Below, in pieces: positions 1 to 9,064 of a stretch of 64,000 nt of DNA; the first letter of the stretch is position 1, and every line of letters begins with the position of its first letter. The DNA lies in NCBI RefSeq assembly GCF_034424525.1, contig NZ_CP139979.1, forward strand, positions 3,001,001-3,065,000, written 5' to 3'. The notes beneath the pieces are model-generated. The model was given only the letters and a program-made list of their open reading frames with translations. It was not told the DNA's origin and searched no databases. Source of the DNA: Sphingobium yanoikuyae. Its GTDB lineage: Bacteria; Pseudomonadota; Alphaproteobacteria; Sphingomonadales; Sphingomonadaceae. Made by a program: the position numbers and the translations under genes.

Positions 1-953
1 TGACCGCGACCGATTTCGGGACGCTGCTTGCCGCGCTGGCCACGCTTGCCACCCTCTACGCGCTCTATGCCGTGATGACGGTGCGCGATCCGATGGCCAA
101 GCGGGTCAAGGCGCTCAACGAACGCCGCGAACAGCTCAAGGCCGGCATCACCGCCTCGACCGCCAAGCGCCGCGCCAAGCTGGTCAACAAGAACCAGACG
201 ACCGACCAGATGCGGTCCTTCCTGACCAGCCTCAAGGTGCTGCAGGATGACCAGCTCAAGGACGCGCAGATTCGCCTGGCCCAGGCCGGCATCCGGTCCA
301 AGGACTGGGCCGTCGCCGTCATCTTCGGCCGCATGATCATGCCGATCCTGATCGGCGGCACTGCTGCGATCCTGCTTTATGCCGTGGGCATCTATCCCGA
401 ATGGGGCGGCGCCAAGCGCTTCATGGCCTTCGCCGGCGCACTGCTGCTCGCCTACAAGGCCCCCGACCTCTTCATCGACAACAAGATCGCCAAGCGCTCC
501 GCCGCGATCCGCAAGGGCCTGCCCGACGCGCTCGACCTGCTGGTCATCTGCGCCGAGGCCGGTCTGACCGTCGATGCCGCCTTCAGCCGCGTCGCCCGCG
601 AACTGGGCCGCGCCTATCCCGAACTGGGCGACGAGTTCCAGTTGACGGCGATCGAGCTCAGCTTCCTTACCGAACGCCGCATGGCGTTTGAAAACCTCGC
701 CACGCGCGTGAAGCTGGACGCGGTCAAGGGCGTGGTCACGACCATGATCCAGACCGAGAAATATGGCACGCCGCTCGCCTCCGCGCTGCGCGTGCTGTCG
801 GCCGAGTTCCGCCATGAACGCATGATGCGCGCCGAGGAAAAGGCCGCCCGTCTCCCCGCGATCATGACCGTGCCGCTGATTCTCTTCATCCTGCCGACCC
901 TGTTCGTCGTCATCCTGGGTCCGGCCGCCTGCTCGATCAGCACGGCTTTCTAA
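1..953 (+). CDS. tadC: Type II secretion F-domain protein TadC (5' end at window edge)
   Basis: Inner-membrane platform protein of the Tad (Flp) pilus/type IVc assembly machine, probably the second of the usual TadB/TadC pair. The frame is open from base 3, and bases 1-2 are TG, so the window probably starts inside the ATG codon (tg acc gcg ...) and the gene may be complete but for one base. The N-terminus is hydrophobic (about residues 5-25), then a charged cytoplasmic stretch, two adjacent membrane segments near residues 120-165, the F-domain core with PDALDLLVICAEAGL, and a C-terminal membrane helix. This matches a GspF/T2SSF domain and the roughly 320-residue length of TadC. TadB and the ATPase CpaF would be expected just upstream, outside the window. 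TadB is the alternative name, but the lone C-terminal F domain preceded by a helix fits TadC better. Confidence 0.88.
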   Translation, partial: TATDFGTLLAALATLATLYALYAVMTVRDPMAKRVKALNERREQLKAGITASTAKRRAKLVNKNQTTDQMRSFLTSLKVLQDDQLKDAQIRLAQAGIRSKDWAVAVIFGRMIMPILIGGTAAILLYAVGIYPEWGGAKRFMAFAGALLLAYKAPDLFIDNKIAKRSAAIRKGLPDALDLLVICAEAGLTVDAAFSRVARELGRAYPELGDEFQLTAIELSFLTERRMAFENLATRVKLDAVKGVVTTMIQTEKYGTPLASALRVLSAEFRHERMMRAEEKAARLPAIMTVPLILFILPTLFVVILGPAACSISTAF

Positions 954-969
954 AAAAATTCAGACCAAG

Positions 970-999
970 GAGGGGGCGCTGCCGTAGCGTCCCCTCTTT
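970..999 (+). terminator. Rho-independent terminator after tadC
   Basis: GAGGGGGCGCT and AGCGTCCCCTC pair around the loop GCCGT with one mismatch, followed by a short T run. It lies 17 bases after the tadC stop. Confidence 0.6.
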
Positions 1000-1087
1000 C
1001 CGTTTCCGTAAACTGCAAGCGAAGCGCTGGCGCGCCGCATTTTCCTCCCTTATTCTCACCCTCAACCCAAAAGGAGAGGATCGCATC

Positions 1088-1516
1088 ATGACCATCAAGA
1101 CCGGCGCTCGCGTCGCCATCGCCGCTCTGACCGCCTTCACCACCGCCCTGCCCGCTTATGCCGCCCAGCCCATCACCGGCCGCTGGTCGACCGTCGATGG
1201 CAAGGCGATCGTCCAGATCGCACCCTGCGGAAAGAGCATCTGCGGCAAGATCGAGAAGATCGTTAAGCCGACGCCCGGCCGCCCCCAGACCGACATCAAG
1301 AACCCCGATCCGGCGCTGCGCTCCAAGCCGCTGGTCGGCCTTGCCCTGCTGTCGGGCTTCAGCGATGCCGGCGATATCTGGAAGGGCACGATCTACGACC
1401 CGGAAAGCGGCAAGAGCTATACGTCCAAGGTCAGCCGCAATGGCGACGGCACGCTCAAGGTTCAGGGCTGCATCGCCTTCTTCTGCAAGACCCAGACCTG
1501 GACGCCGCTGCGCTGA
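1088..1516 (+). CDS. Secreted DUF2147 family protein
   Basis: A 142-residue exported protein of unknown function. Residues 1-25 form a signal peptide ending ...PAYA|AQP. The mature part starts ITGRWST and carries the DUF2147 pattern: GRW near the N-terminus, a central DPALRSKPLVGL segment, GDIWKGTIYDPESGKSY, and a C-terminal QGCIAFFCKTQTW. Four cysteines (CGKSIC and CIAFFC) could make two disulfides in the periplasm. The start is fixed by a strong Shine-Dalgarno (AAAAGGAGAGG) at about 1070-1080. It is monocistronic, with terminators on both sides. No enzymatic function is known to me for this family. Confidence 0.9.
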   Translation: MTIKTGARVAIAALTAFTTALPAYAAQPITGRWSTVDGKAIVQIAPCGKSICGKIEKIVKPTPGRPQTDIKNPDPALRSKPLVGLALLSGFSDAGDIWKGTIYDPESGKSYTSKVSRNGDGTLKVQGCIAFFCKTQTWTPLR

Positions 1517-1540
1517 TCCCGCGCACAGCCTGGAAAACCG

Positions 1541-1564
1541 AAAGGGGCCAATGGCGCCCCTTTT
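1541..1564. terminator. Hairpin terminator between convergent genes
   Basis: AAAGGGGC pairs with GCCCCTTT (8 bp), followed by a fourth T, and sits between the stops of the DUF2147 gene and the ArsR gene. The A-rich left flank would allow use in both directions. Confidence 0.65.
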
Positions 1565-1583
1565 CCTGTCAGCAGTTTCCCGT

Positions 1584-1922
1584 TCAATCTCCGGCATGTT
1601 CCATCGGCGTGAAGCGCTGCGACCAGAGCGCACCATAGATCGCCATCCACTGCACCACCGGCCCCAGCCCCTTGGTCCGCGCCGCGAACCAGGTTTCGCG
1701 CCCCGTCCGCCGGGCCGTCACCAGACCGGCGCGCTTGAGCTTGCCCATATGGCGCGACACCATCGGTTGCGACACGCCGGCCACGGCAGTCAGCGCCACG
1801 ACATTCTGCTCCCCTTCGCGCACCAGATATTCCAGCAGGGCACGTCGCGTGCCGTCGGACAGCGCCTTGAAGAGTGAATCGCTGTTCGCTCCAAGATCGC
1901 CTCTGAATTTCACTTCCGTCAT
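1584..1922 (-). CDS. ArsR-family winged-helix transcriptional regulator
   Basis: A 112-residue ArsR/SmtB-type repressor. The order is a dimerisation helix (SLFKALSDGTRRALLEYL, about residues 16-33), a helix-turn-helix around VVALTAVAGVSQPMVSRHMGKL (about 41-62), and a wing at TARRTGRETWFAAR. No ArsR metal-binding cysteine motif (ELCVCDL) is present, and the recognition helix SQPMVSRHMGKLKRAGLV is of the metal-independent type often found next to SRPBCC/AHSA1 genes. No such partner lies beside it here. The 3' end faces the DUF2147 gene and the 5' end faces the GANTC-rich ccrM upstream region, so it may share that region as a divergent promoter. Confidence 0.85.
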   Translation of the reverse strand: MTEVKFRGDLGANSDSLFKALSDGTRRALLEYLVREGEQNVVALTAVAGVSQPMVSRHMGKLKRAGLVTARRTGRETWFAARTKGLGPVVQWMAIYGALWSQRFTPMEHAGD

Positions 1923-1974
1923 GCAAATTTCATAATCATCTGGTTATGAGTTGGTCAAGCGGAGGATGATTTTC

Positions 1975-2175
1975 GACTCGGCCGCGCCATTAACTAAAAA
2001 AAGTGCGAACCGCCTTCCCGCTGAGTCTTTTGAGTCACACCACCCGATGATGAGTCTCCCGCGACTCGCATGACTCAATATGTTGTGGCTACCCGCTTCG
2101 TTCTCCACCATCCTCGCAATCCTGACAGGGACGAGCGCTAAATCCCTGACCTTGACGGCAGACTCCTGAGGACTC
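1975..2175. promoter_or_regulatory. Cluster of eight GANTC methylation sites upstream of ccrM
   Basis: GANTC sites lie at 1975, 2023, 2032, 2052, 2063, 2072, 2161 and 2171 (first base of each; all GAGTC or GACTC). Random expectation is about one per 256 bp. Several neighbours are 9-11 bp apart, about one helical turn. GANTC is the CcrM target, and GANTC sites in the ccrM promoter are known to control its expression in Caulobacter. The same stretch is the divergent upstream region of the ArsR gene. Confidence 0.75.
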
Positions 2176-2183
2176 AGTGCTGA

Positions 2184-3344
<1,161 letters not shown>

Positions 3345-3424
3345 TTTCCGTCCCCCGTTCGGGTTGAGGCAGCCATAGTTCTTCCAAGACATGGCCCCCA
3401 CCCGTCCGGGGCGAACGGAGCTTT

Positions 3425-4549
3425 ATGACCCTCTCCTCCATCCCCGCCGACGCCCGGCTCTACCTCAAGCCGACCTGGTTCGTGCCGAGCCCGATCGGCC
3501 TGGCGGACGGATCGGCGGCGCGGATGGGCAATGGCCTGATCTGGTTCCAGGCCTATGAACTGACGGCGCGCCATGCCGGCCGCCGCATCGCCCGCGAAAC
3601 CATCCCGGTCGCCGCGTTCGAGGCGATCACCGCCACCCTGCCCGATCCGCTGGCCGAGCGCGCCCGCCAGCTCGCAACCAACATCTCCGCCCAGCGCGCG
3701 CCGCTCAGCCTTGGCGATCGCGTCATCCGCTTCGATGCGCCGCAGGCGATGGCGATCCTCAACATCACGCCCGACAGCTTCTCCGACGGCGGCAAGCATA
3801 TGACCGACCCGCAAGCGGCGGCCGATGCCGGCTTTGCCATGGCGGCGGCCGGTGCCGCGCTGATCGATGTCGGCGGCGAGTCCACCCGGCCCAAGGCCCC
3901 CAAGCTATGGGAAGGCGACGAGATCGCCCGGATCGTGCCGGTGATCGAGAAGCTCGCCGCAGCCGGCGTCGCCATGTCGGTCGACACGCGCAAGGCCGCA
4001 GTGATGGAGGCGGCGCTCGCCGCCGGCGCCCATGTCATCAACGATGTCAGCGCGCTGGAACATGATCCCCGCAGCCTGGAGGTCGCGGCCCGCGCCGGCT
4101 GTCCGGTGATCCTGATGCACGCCCCTTCGGCCGGTGACGATCCGCACGACAATCCCAACGGCTATGCCGATGTCGTCACCGACGTATTCGACTATCTCGA
4201 CGCCCGCATCGCCGCCTGCCTCGACGCCGGCATCGCGCGCGAGAAGATCATGGTCGATCCGGGCCTGGGTTTCGGCAAGAGCCTGGCGGACAATCTGGCG
4301 CTGGTGAATGGCCTAGCGACCTTCCAGGGGCTGGGCGTGCCGCTGCTCTTCGCCGGCAGCCGCAAGCGCCTGATCGGTGCCCTGTCGAACGAGGCACCGG
4401 CGCCAGACCGGCTCGGTGGCTCGGTCGCCCTCGCCTTCCGCGCGGCGCAACTGGGCGCGCAGATGGTGCGCGTCCATGACGTCAAGGAAAGCGTCCAGGC
4501 GCTCCATCTGTGGCGGGGCCTGGCCGATGCGGGGCTGAGCGCGGTCTGA
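3425..4549 (+). CDS. folP: Dihydropteroate synthase with N-terminal extension
   Basis: Condenses 7,8-dihydropterin pyrophosphate with p-aminobenzoate in folate synthesis. The DHPS signature MAILNITPDSFSDGG is at residues 109-123, and the pterin/pABA-site motif DVGGESTRP at 148-156. A C-terminal VDPGLGFGKS and a GSRKR motif complete the TIM barrel. Residues 1-105 are an N-terminal extension absent from the ~280-residue E. coli enzyme, which explains the length of 374. No obvious Shine-Dalgarno contradicts the ATG at 3425 (ACGGAGCTTT precedes it). It is probably transcribed with ccrM and is convergent with the racemase gene. Confidence 0.95.
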   Translation: MTLSSIPADARLYLKPTWFVPSPIGLADGSAARMGNGLIWFQAYELTARHAGRRIARETIPVAAFEAITATLPDPLAERARQLATNISAQRAPLSLGDRVIRFDAPQAMAILNITPDSFSDGGKHMTDPQAAADAGFAMAAAGAALIDVGGESTRPKAPKLWEGDEIARIVPVIEKLAAAGVAMSVDTRKAAVMEAALAAGAHVINDVSALEHDPRSLEVAARAGCPVILMHAPSAGDDPHDNPNGYADVVTDVFDYLDARIAACLDAGIAREKIMVDPGLGFGKSLADNLALVNGLATFQGLGVPLLFAGSRKRLIGALSNEAPAPDRLGGSVALAFRAAQLGAQMVRVHDVKESVQALHLWRGLADAGLSAV

Positions 4550-4573
4550 CACCGCGCCCGGCCATCGCCATCC

Positions 4574-5266
4574 CTATTCGCTCAGGATGAAGTCGACGCC
4601 CGCCATGGCGTGGATTTCGGTGCAGTCGTAGATCGGCAGCACATTGGCCTTCACGTCGACGATCATCTCCAGTTCGGTGCAGGCCAGCACAACCGCCTGC
4701 ACATCCTCCTTGGCGATGTCGGTCAGTTCCGACTTCATGAAACGCTCGGAATCGCGGTTGATCTTGCCGACGGTCAGTTCGTCATAGACGATCCGGTCGA
4801 TCCGCTCGGCCAGCGCGACATCGGCCGGCAGCAGCGACACGCCGTGCGACACCAGCCGCTGGCGATAATATTTCTCGGTCATCACGTTGCGCGTGCCGAT
4901 CAGCGCGGCGCGATCGATCCGGTCGGCCTTCATCCGCGTGCCGACGACATCGGCGATGTGGATGATGGGAATGGCGATGCTCGCCTGGATCCGGTCATAG
5001 ATGCGGTGCATGCTATTGGCACAGATCAGCAGGGCTTCGGCCCCGCCCTGCTCCAGCCGCTGGGCCGCGCCGATCAGATGGCCTGATGCGCAATCCCAGT
5101 CTTCCTGCGTGATGCAGCCGGAAACCTGTGCGAAATCCAGGCTTTCGATCAGCAGCCGCGCACTGTGCTGGCCACCCTTGGCCCGGTGGATCGCCTGGTT
5201 GATGATCTCATAATAGCGGGCGGTGGACGTCCAGCTGAGACCACCAATCAGACCGAGTTTACGCAT
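4574..5266 (-). CDS. Aspartate/glutamate racemase family protein
   Basis: Cofactor-independent amino-acid racemase fold, 230 residues, the usual length. The N-terminus has KLGLIGGLSWTSTARYY, typical of the aspartate racemase/YgeA group. The two catalytic cysteines sit at residue 82 (LICANSMHR) and residue 196 (VVLACTELE). The first motif is CANSMH, where CNTMH is the usual form; the cysteine itself is kept. The likely substrate is L/D-Asp or Glu, but it cannot be fixed by sequence alone. It lies downstream of pntB on the same strand, separated by a palindrome, and is convergent with folP. Confidence 0.88.
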   Translation of the reverse strand: MRKLGLIGGLSWTSTARYYEIINQAIHRAKGGQHSARLLIESLDFAQVSGCITQEDWDCASGHLIGAAQRLEQGGAEALLICANSMHRIYDRIQASIAIPIIHIADVVGTRMKADRIDRAALIGTRNVMTEKYYRQRLVSHGVSLLPADVALAERIDRIVYDELTVGKINRDSERFMKSELTDIAKEDVQAVVLACTELEMIVDVKANVLPIYDCTEIHAMAGVDFILSE

Positions 5267-5369
5267 GTCGCTCCCAATATGGGGGCGCCTGTCCGGCCCC
5301 GTGCGGGCCGGGCATGTCGGTGCCCCAGCCCTTCTTTTACGAAAGATGCCGGCTTCGACAAGTCAGGAC

Positions 5370-5413
5370 GATCCACCCGCCCCGTCGACGGGGCGATCCG
5401 GCGCGGGTGGATC
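5370..5413. repeat. Nested inverted repeat downstream of pntB
   Basis: GATCCACCCGC (5370-5380) pairs perfectly with GCGGGTGGATC (5403-5413), enclosing a second palindrome CCCGTCGACGGG (5381-5392). It begins 9 bases past the pntB stop on the minus strand. It lacks a T run, so it could stabilise the 3' end of the mRNA rather than act as a classic terminator. Confidence 0.55.
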
Positions 5414-5421
5414 GGGTCACT

Positions 5422-6843
5422 TTAGTGGGCCAGCGCCTTGACGATCTCTTCGACCATCTTCTTGGCGTCGGCCAGCAGCATCATCGTGTTGTCCATGTAG
5501 AAGACCTCATTGTCGACGCCGGCATAGCCGGCCCCGCCCATGGAGCGCTTCACGAACAGCACCGACTTGGCGTTGGCGACGTCCAGGATCGGCATGCCAT
5601 AGATGGGCGACGTCTTGTCGGTCTTGGCCGCCGGATTGGTCACGTCATTGGCGCCGATGACGAAGGCGACGTCGGCCTGGCCGAACTCGCTGTTGATGTC
5701 CTCCAGCTCGAACACCTCGTCATACGGCACGTTCGCTTCGGCCAGCAGCACGTTCATGTGGCCGGGCATGCGCCCTGCGACCGGATGGATCGCATATTTG
5801 ACGTTCACGCCTTCCTTCTTCAGCAGGTCGGCCATTTCGCGCAGCGCATGCTGCGCCTGGCTGACCGCCATGCCGTAACCCGGCACGATGATGACATTGT
5901 CCGCCTGGCTCATCAGGAAGGCCGCATCCTCGGCGCTGCCGCGCTTGTAGGGACGGTCGACCGCCGCCGCGCCGCCGCCCGACGGGCCGGCTTCCGCGCC
6001 GAAGCCGCCAGCGATCACGCTGATGAAGCTGCGGTTCATCGCCTTGCACATGATGTAGGACAGGATCGCGCCGGAACTGCCCACCAGCGCGCCGGTGATG
6101 ATCATCGCCGTGTTGCCCAGGGTGAAGCCCATGGCGGCGGCGGCCCAGCCCGAATAGCTGTTCAGCATCGACACCACGACCGGCATGTCCGCGCCGCCGA
6201 TCGGGATGATCAGCAGGAAGCCGATGACGAAGCTCAGCGCCGTCACAGTCCAGAAGATCCAGGGCGACTGGTCGGTCACGAAATAGGCGGTCAGGCCCAG
6301 GATCGCCGCCAGCGTCGCCAGATTGATGACATGGCGGCCCGGCAGCATGATCGGCTTGCCCGACATATTGCCGTTCAGTTTCAGGAAGGCGATGACCGAC
6401 CCCGAGAAGGTGATCGCGCCGATCGCGACGCCCAGCCCCATCTCGATGCGGCTGGCATTGTGGATCTCGTTCGTCAGCGGATCGAGAATGCCGAACGCGC
6501 CGGGATTGAGATAGGCGGCCGCGCCGACCAGCACGGCCGCCAGACCGACCAGCGAGTGGAAGGCCGCGACCAGCTGCGGCATCGCCGTCATCTCGATGCG
6601 ACGGGCGATGATGAAGCCGATGCCGCCGCCGATGGCGATGGCGCCCAGGATTTCGGGCAGGCTCAGCACGTCATGGGTATAAAGGGTCGTGACCACGGCA
6701 ATCGCCATGCCGACCATGCCCATGCGGTTGCCGCGACGGCTGGTCGACGGGCTCGACAGGCCGCGCAACGCCAGGATGAAGAGGACGCCGGAAACCAGAT
6801 AGGCCAGCGCAACGAAGGGCGAGACGGGCGCAAGCTCGTGCAT
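5422..6843 (-). CDS. pntB: NAD(P) transhydrogenase subunit beta
   Basis: Beta subunit of the proton-translocating transhydrogenase, which uses the proton gradient to make NADPH from NADH. About nine membrane helices fill the first ~290 residues, followed by the NADP(H)-binding domain III with GYGMAVSQAQHAL, HPVAGRMPGHMNVLLAEANVPYD and VIGANDVTNPAA. About 473 residues, normal for the family. The ATG at 6843 overlaps the pntAB stop as TGATG, and AAGGAG sits inside pntAB, so translation is coupled; an in-frame GTG one codon earlier is less likely. Confidence 0.96.
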   Translation of the reverse strand: MHELAPVSPFVALAYLVSGVLFILALRGLSSPSTSRRGNRMGMVGMAIAVVTTLYTHDVLSLPEILGAIAIGGGIGFIIARRIEMTAMPQLVAAFHSLVGLAAVLVGAAAYLNPGAFGILDPLTNEIHNASRIEMGLGVAIGAITFSGSVIAFLKLNGNMSGKPIMLPGRHVINLATLAAILGLTAYFVTDQSPWIFWTVTALSFVIGFLLIIPIGGADMPVVVSMLNSYSGWAAAAMGFTLGNTAMIITGALVGSSGAILSYIMCKAMNRSFISVIAGGFGAEAGPSGGGAAAVDRPYKRGSAEDAAFLMSQADNVIIVPGYGMAVSQAQHALREMADLLKKEGVNVKYAIHPVAGRMPGHMNVLLAEANVPYDEVFELEDINSEFGQADVAFVIGANDVTNPAAKTDKTSPIYGMPILDVANAKSVLFVKRSMGGAGYAGVDNEVFYMDNTMMLLADAKKMVEEIVKALAH

Positions 6844-7127
6844 CACTTGCGCTCCTTCTTCTTGTACATGGCCAGCATGCGTTCGGTCACGGCAAAGCCG
6901 CCGAAGATATTGACCGACGCAAAGACCACCGCGACCAGCCCCAGCAGCTTGGCCGCCAGGCTACCGGCCTCCGCTGACGCGACCAGCGCGCCGACGATGA
7001 TGACCGACGAAATGGCATTGGTAACCGCCATCAGCGGCGTGTGCAGCGCCGGCGTCACCGACCAGACCACATAATAGCCGACGAAGCACGCCAGCACGAA
7101 AATCGACAGGATGGCAATGAAGTCCAT
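6843..7127 (-). CDS. pntAB: NAD(P) transhydrogenase subunit alpha, membrane part
   Basis: Small membrane piece of the alpha subunit (about 94 residues, three to four helices: MDFIAILSIFVLACFVGYYVVW, then ISSVIIVGALVAS and a third near LLGLVAVVFASVNIFGGF). Many Alphaproteobacteria split PntA into a soluble NAD-binding part and this membrane part. The ATG at 7127 has GGGGAGGA at 7133-7140, inside the end of the upstream DUF559 gene, whose TAG stop (7129-7131) is one base before this start. The overlap with pntB implies coupled translation. Confidence 0.94.
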   Translation of the reverse strand: MDFIAILSIFVLACFVGYYVVWSVTPALHTPLMAVTNAISSVIIVGALVASAEAGSLAAKLLGLVAVVFASVNIFGGFAVTERMLAMYKKKERK

Positions 7128-7128
7128 T

Positions 7129-7485
7129 CTAGTCCTCCCCACTTGTTTCGACTGCCCTGGCCAGGATCGCGGCTACGGCATTGTCCCTATCATTCATGAT
7201 TGCGGCGGCCGGCAGACGCAGAACGGACAGTCCCCGTTCCGCAAACCAGCAGTCGCGCTGCTCATCCCTCATCGGCGCATCCCCTCTTGCATGCGCTTCG
7301 CCGTCCAGCTCGATCACCAGCCGCGCCTCATGACAGTAAAAATCTGCCACATAGGGACCGGACCGGTGCTGACGGCGAAATTTCAGACCTTGCGGTCTTT
7401 GCCTCAATATCTGCCAGAGCAGGACTTCCGGCTTCGACATCGCCTTGCGCAACTGCCGTGCCCTGTTCGCCTGCCCTTGCAGCAC
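7129..7485 (-). CDS. DUF559 (Vsr-like endonuclease fold) protein inside the pnt operon
   Basis: A 118-residue protein of the DUF559 family, related to very-short-patch-repair (Vsr) endonucleases. The pattern ARQLRKAMSKPEVLLWQILR, FRRQHRSGPYVADFYCHEARLVIELDGEAH (the putative D...E nuclease core) and RDCWFAERGLSVLRL is characteristic. The target is unknown. It begins with GTG at 7485; GGGGAGG from the right-hand palindrome of the neighbouring repeat is placed as its Shine-Dalgarno. An ATG at 7440 (MSKPEV) is a poorer choice because conserved residues precede it. Position between pntAA and pntAB is unusual and suggests an insertion that kept the operon intact. Confidence 0.82.
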   Translation of the reverse strand: MLQGQANRARQLRKAMSKPEVLLWQILRQRPQGLKFRRQHRSGPYVADFYCHEARLVIELDGEAHARGDAPMRDEQRDCWFAERGLSVLRLPAAAIMNDRDNAVAAILARAVETSGED

Positions 7486-7490
7486 ATCAT

Positions 7491-7604
7491 CCTCCCCTGG
7501 AAGGGGAGGTGGCTGGCGAAGCCAGACGGAGGGGTGTCCCGCTCATGACAGGGCGATACCCCTCCACCAGCCTGCGGCTGGTCCCCCTCCCCTTGCAGGG
7601 GAGG
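7491..7604. repeat. Two-armed G+C-rich palindromic repeat, copy 1
   Basis: Two self-complementary arms, CCTCCCCT..AGGGGAGG (7491-7509) and CCTCCCCT..AGGGGAGG (7586-7604), enclose a further pairing GGAGGGGT/ACCCCTCC. Same family as the copies near 13.6, 35.7, 45.1 and 54.7 kb. Here it separates pntAA from the DUF559 gene. Confidence 0.8.
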
Positions 7605-7623
7605 ATGGGGACCATGGCCCGCA

Positions 7624-8748
7624 TCAGCTTGCCAGCAGCCGTTCGTTGACGACCTTGCCCCCCTGGGTCAGGCGGATGGCGTTGCCGATTTCCTCGTCCA
7701 GCACCGGCGCGTTCCTCTCCTTGTCCCAGAAGGCGGACAGGAAATTATAGAGATTGCGCGAGAACAGGGCGGAGGTGTCGGCGGCCAGGCGGCTGGGCAC
7801 GTTGCGATGGCCCACGATCTTGACGCCGTGGCGCACGACCACTTCGCCGGCGACCGCGCCCTCGACATTGCCGCCCTGCTCGACCGCCAGGTCGACGATC
7901 ACGCTGCCCGGCTTCATCGATGCGATCTGCGCGTCACTGATCAGGCGCGGCGCAGGCCGGCCAGGGATCAGCGCGGTGGTGATGACAATGTCCTGCTTGG
8001 CGATGTGCGACGAGACCAGCTCGGCCTGGGCCGCCTTATATTCGTCCGACATTTCCGTGGCATAGCCACCGGTGCCTTCACCCTCGATGCCGGCCACCTT
8101 CTCCACGAAGATCGCCTTGGCGCCGAGCGATTCGATCTGCTCCTTGGTCGCGGCGCGCACGTCGGTCGCGCTTACCTGCGCACCCAGCCGCCGCGCGGTG
8201 GCGATCGCCTGAAGGCCGGCCACGCCCACGCCCATGACGAAGCATTTGGCCGCCGACACGGTGCCCGCCGCTGTCATCATCATCGGGAAGGCACGGTCAT
8301 ATTCGGCCGCCGCGTCCAGCACCGCCTTGTAGCCCGACAGGTTCGACTGGGACGACAAGATGTCCATCGACTGCGCACGGGTGATGCGCGGCATGAATTC
8401 CATCGCCAGCGCCTCATAGCCACCGGCGGCATAGGCATCGACCCGCGCCCGCTCGCCGAACGGGTTGAGGCCCGCGACGATCCAGGCGCCCGGTGCCGCA
8501 CCGCCAAGGCTGGCCGGATCAGGGCCTTGCACGCCCAGCAGGATATCGGCCCCCGCCAGCGTCGCGGCACGATCGCCAACGCTGGCACCGGCCGCCGCAT
8601 AGGCGTCGTCGGCAATCGACGCCGTCGCGCCAGCGCCAGCCTCGACGGCCACGCTTGCGCCCAGCGCGATGAATTTCTTCACGGTCTCGGGCGTACCGGC
8701 CACGCGCCGTTCGCCCGCAGCCTGTTCCTTCAATATCGCAATTTTCAT
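7624..8748 (-). CDS. pntAA: NAD(P) transhydrogenase subunit alpha, NAD-binding part
   Basis: Soluble domain I of the transhydrogenase, related to alanine dehydrogenase. Seen: MKIAILKEQAAGERRVAGTP at the start, a dinucleotide-binding stretch around VMGVGVAGLQAIATARRLGAQVSATDVR, and TTALIPGRPAPRLI. At 374 residues it lacks the membrane helices, which lie in the separate pntAB. It is 36 bases downstream of the COX-IV-like gene and is followed by a palindromic repeat before the DUF559 gene, so operon continuity depends on read-through of that repeat. Confidence 0.95.
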   Translation of the reverse strand: MKIAILKEQAAGERRVAGTPETVKKFIALGASVAVEAGAGATASIADDAYAAAGASVGDRAATLAGADILLGVQGPDPASLGGAAPGAWIVAGLNPFGERARVDAYAAGGYEALAMEFMPRITRAQSMDILSSQSNLSGYKAVLDAAAEYDRAFPMMMTAAGTVSAAKCFVMGVGVAGLQAIATARRLGAQVSATDVRAATKEQIESLGAKAIFVEKVAGIEGEGTGGYATEMSDEYKAAQAELVSSHIAKQDIVITTALIPGRPAPRLISDAQIASMKPGSVIVDLAVEQGGNVEGAVAGEVVVRHGVKIVGHRNVPSRLAADTSALFSRNLYNFLSAFWDKERNAPVLDEEIGNAIRLTQGGKVVNERLLAS

Positions 8749-8784
8749 TATATCAGCATCCCCCTCCTATAGCGTCGACATGGC

Positions 8785-8910
8785 TCAGCTGGAGATCAGC
8801 AGCACGACAATCGCGGCAACGATGAGGCAGGCAATGGTGCCCCACTTCACGAAGCCGACAAACCCTTCATAGGTCTGGGTTGCGCTCTTGATGTTCCCGT
8901 CAGAAGCCAT
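8785..8910 (-). CDS. aa3-type cytochrome c oxidase subunit IV-like small membrane protein
   Basis: A 41-residue protein: a short polar N-terminus (MASDGNIKSATQTYEGFVGF) and one membrane helix (VKWGTIACLIVAAIVVLLISS). This is the pattern of the bacterial aa3 oxidase subunit IV family, which in Alphaproteobacteria is often found beside pntA rather than with the oxidase genes. AGGGGA precedes the ATG at 8910. The frame is open further upstream but those residues have no family resemblance. It heads the transhydrogenase operon. Confidence 0.82.
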   Translation of the reverse strand: MASDGNIKSATQTYEGFVGFVKWGTIACLIVAAIVVLLISS

Positions 8911-9064
8911 ATCCGTTCCCCTAGTTATTACATCGTTGTGCAACCTCTTATCCTGTCCCCCCACCCCCCTCAAGCCGTAGGGGCACAAGAAAATCTTTAC
9001 AGGTTAAGGGCGCTTTTACCCCCGGCGCCTAGGATGACCTCCTGTTTGCACAAGAGGGGTCCAG

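Noticed and set aside
5314-7074. A long open frame (586 codons) on the plus strand opposite pntB
   Set aside because: It is the shadow of pntB and pntAB in high-G+C DNA: His/Arg/Asp-rich, no domain, and the minus-strand genes are certain.
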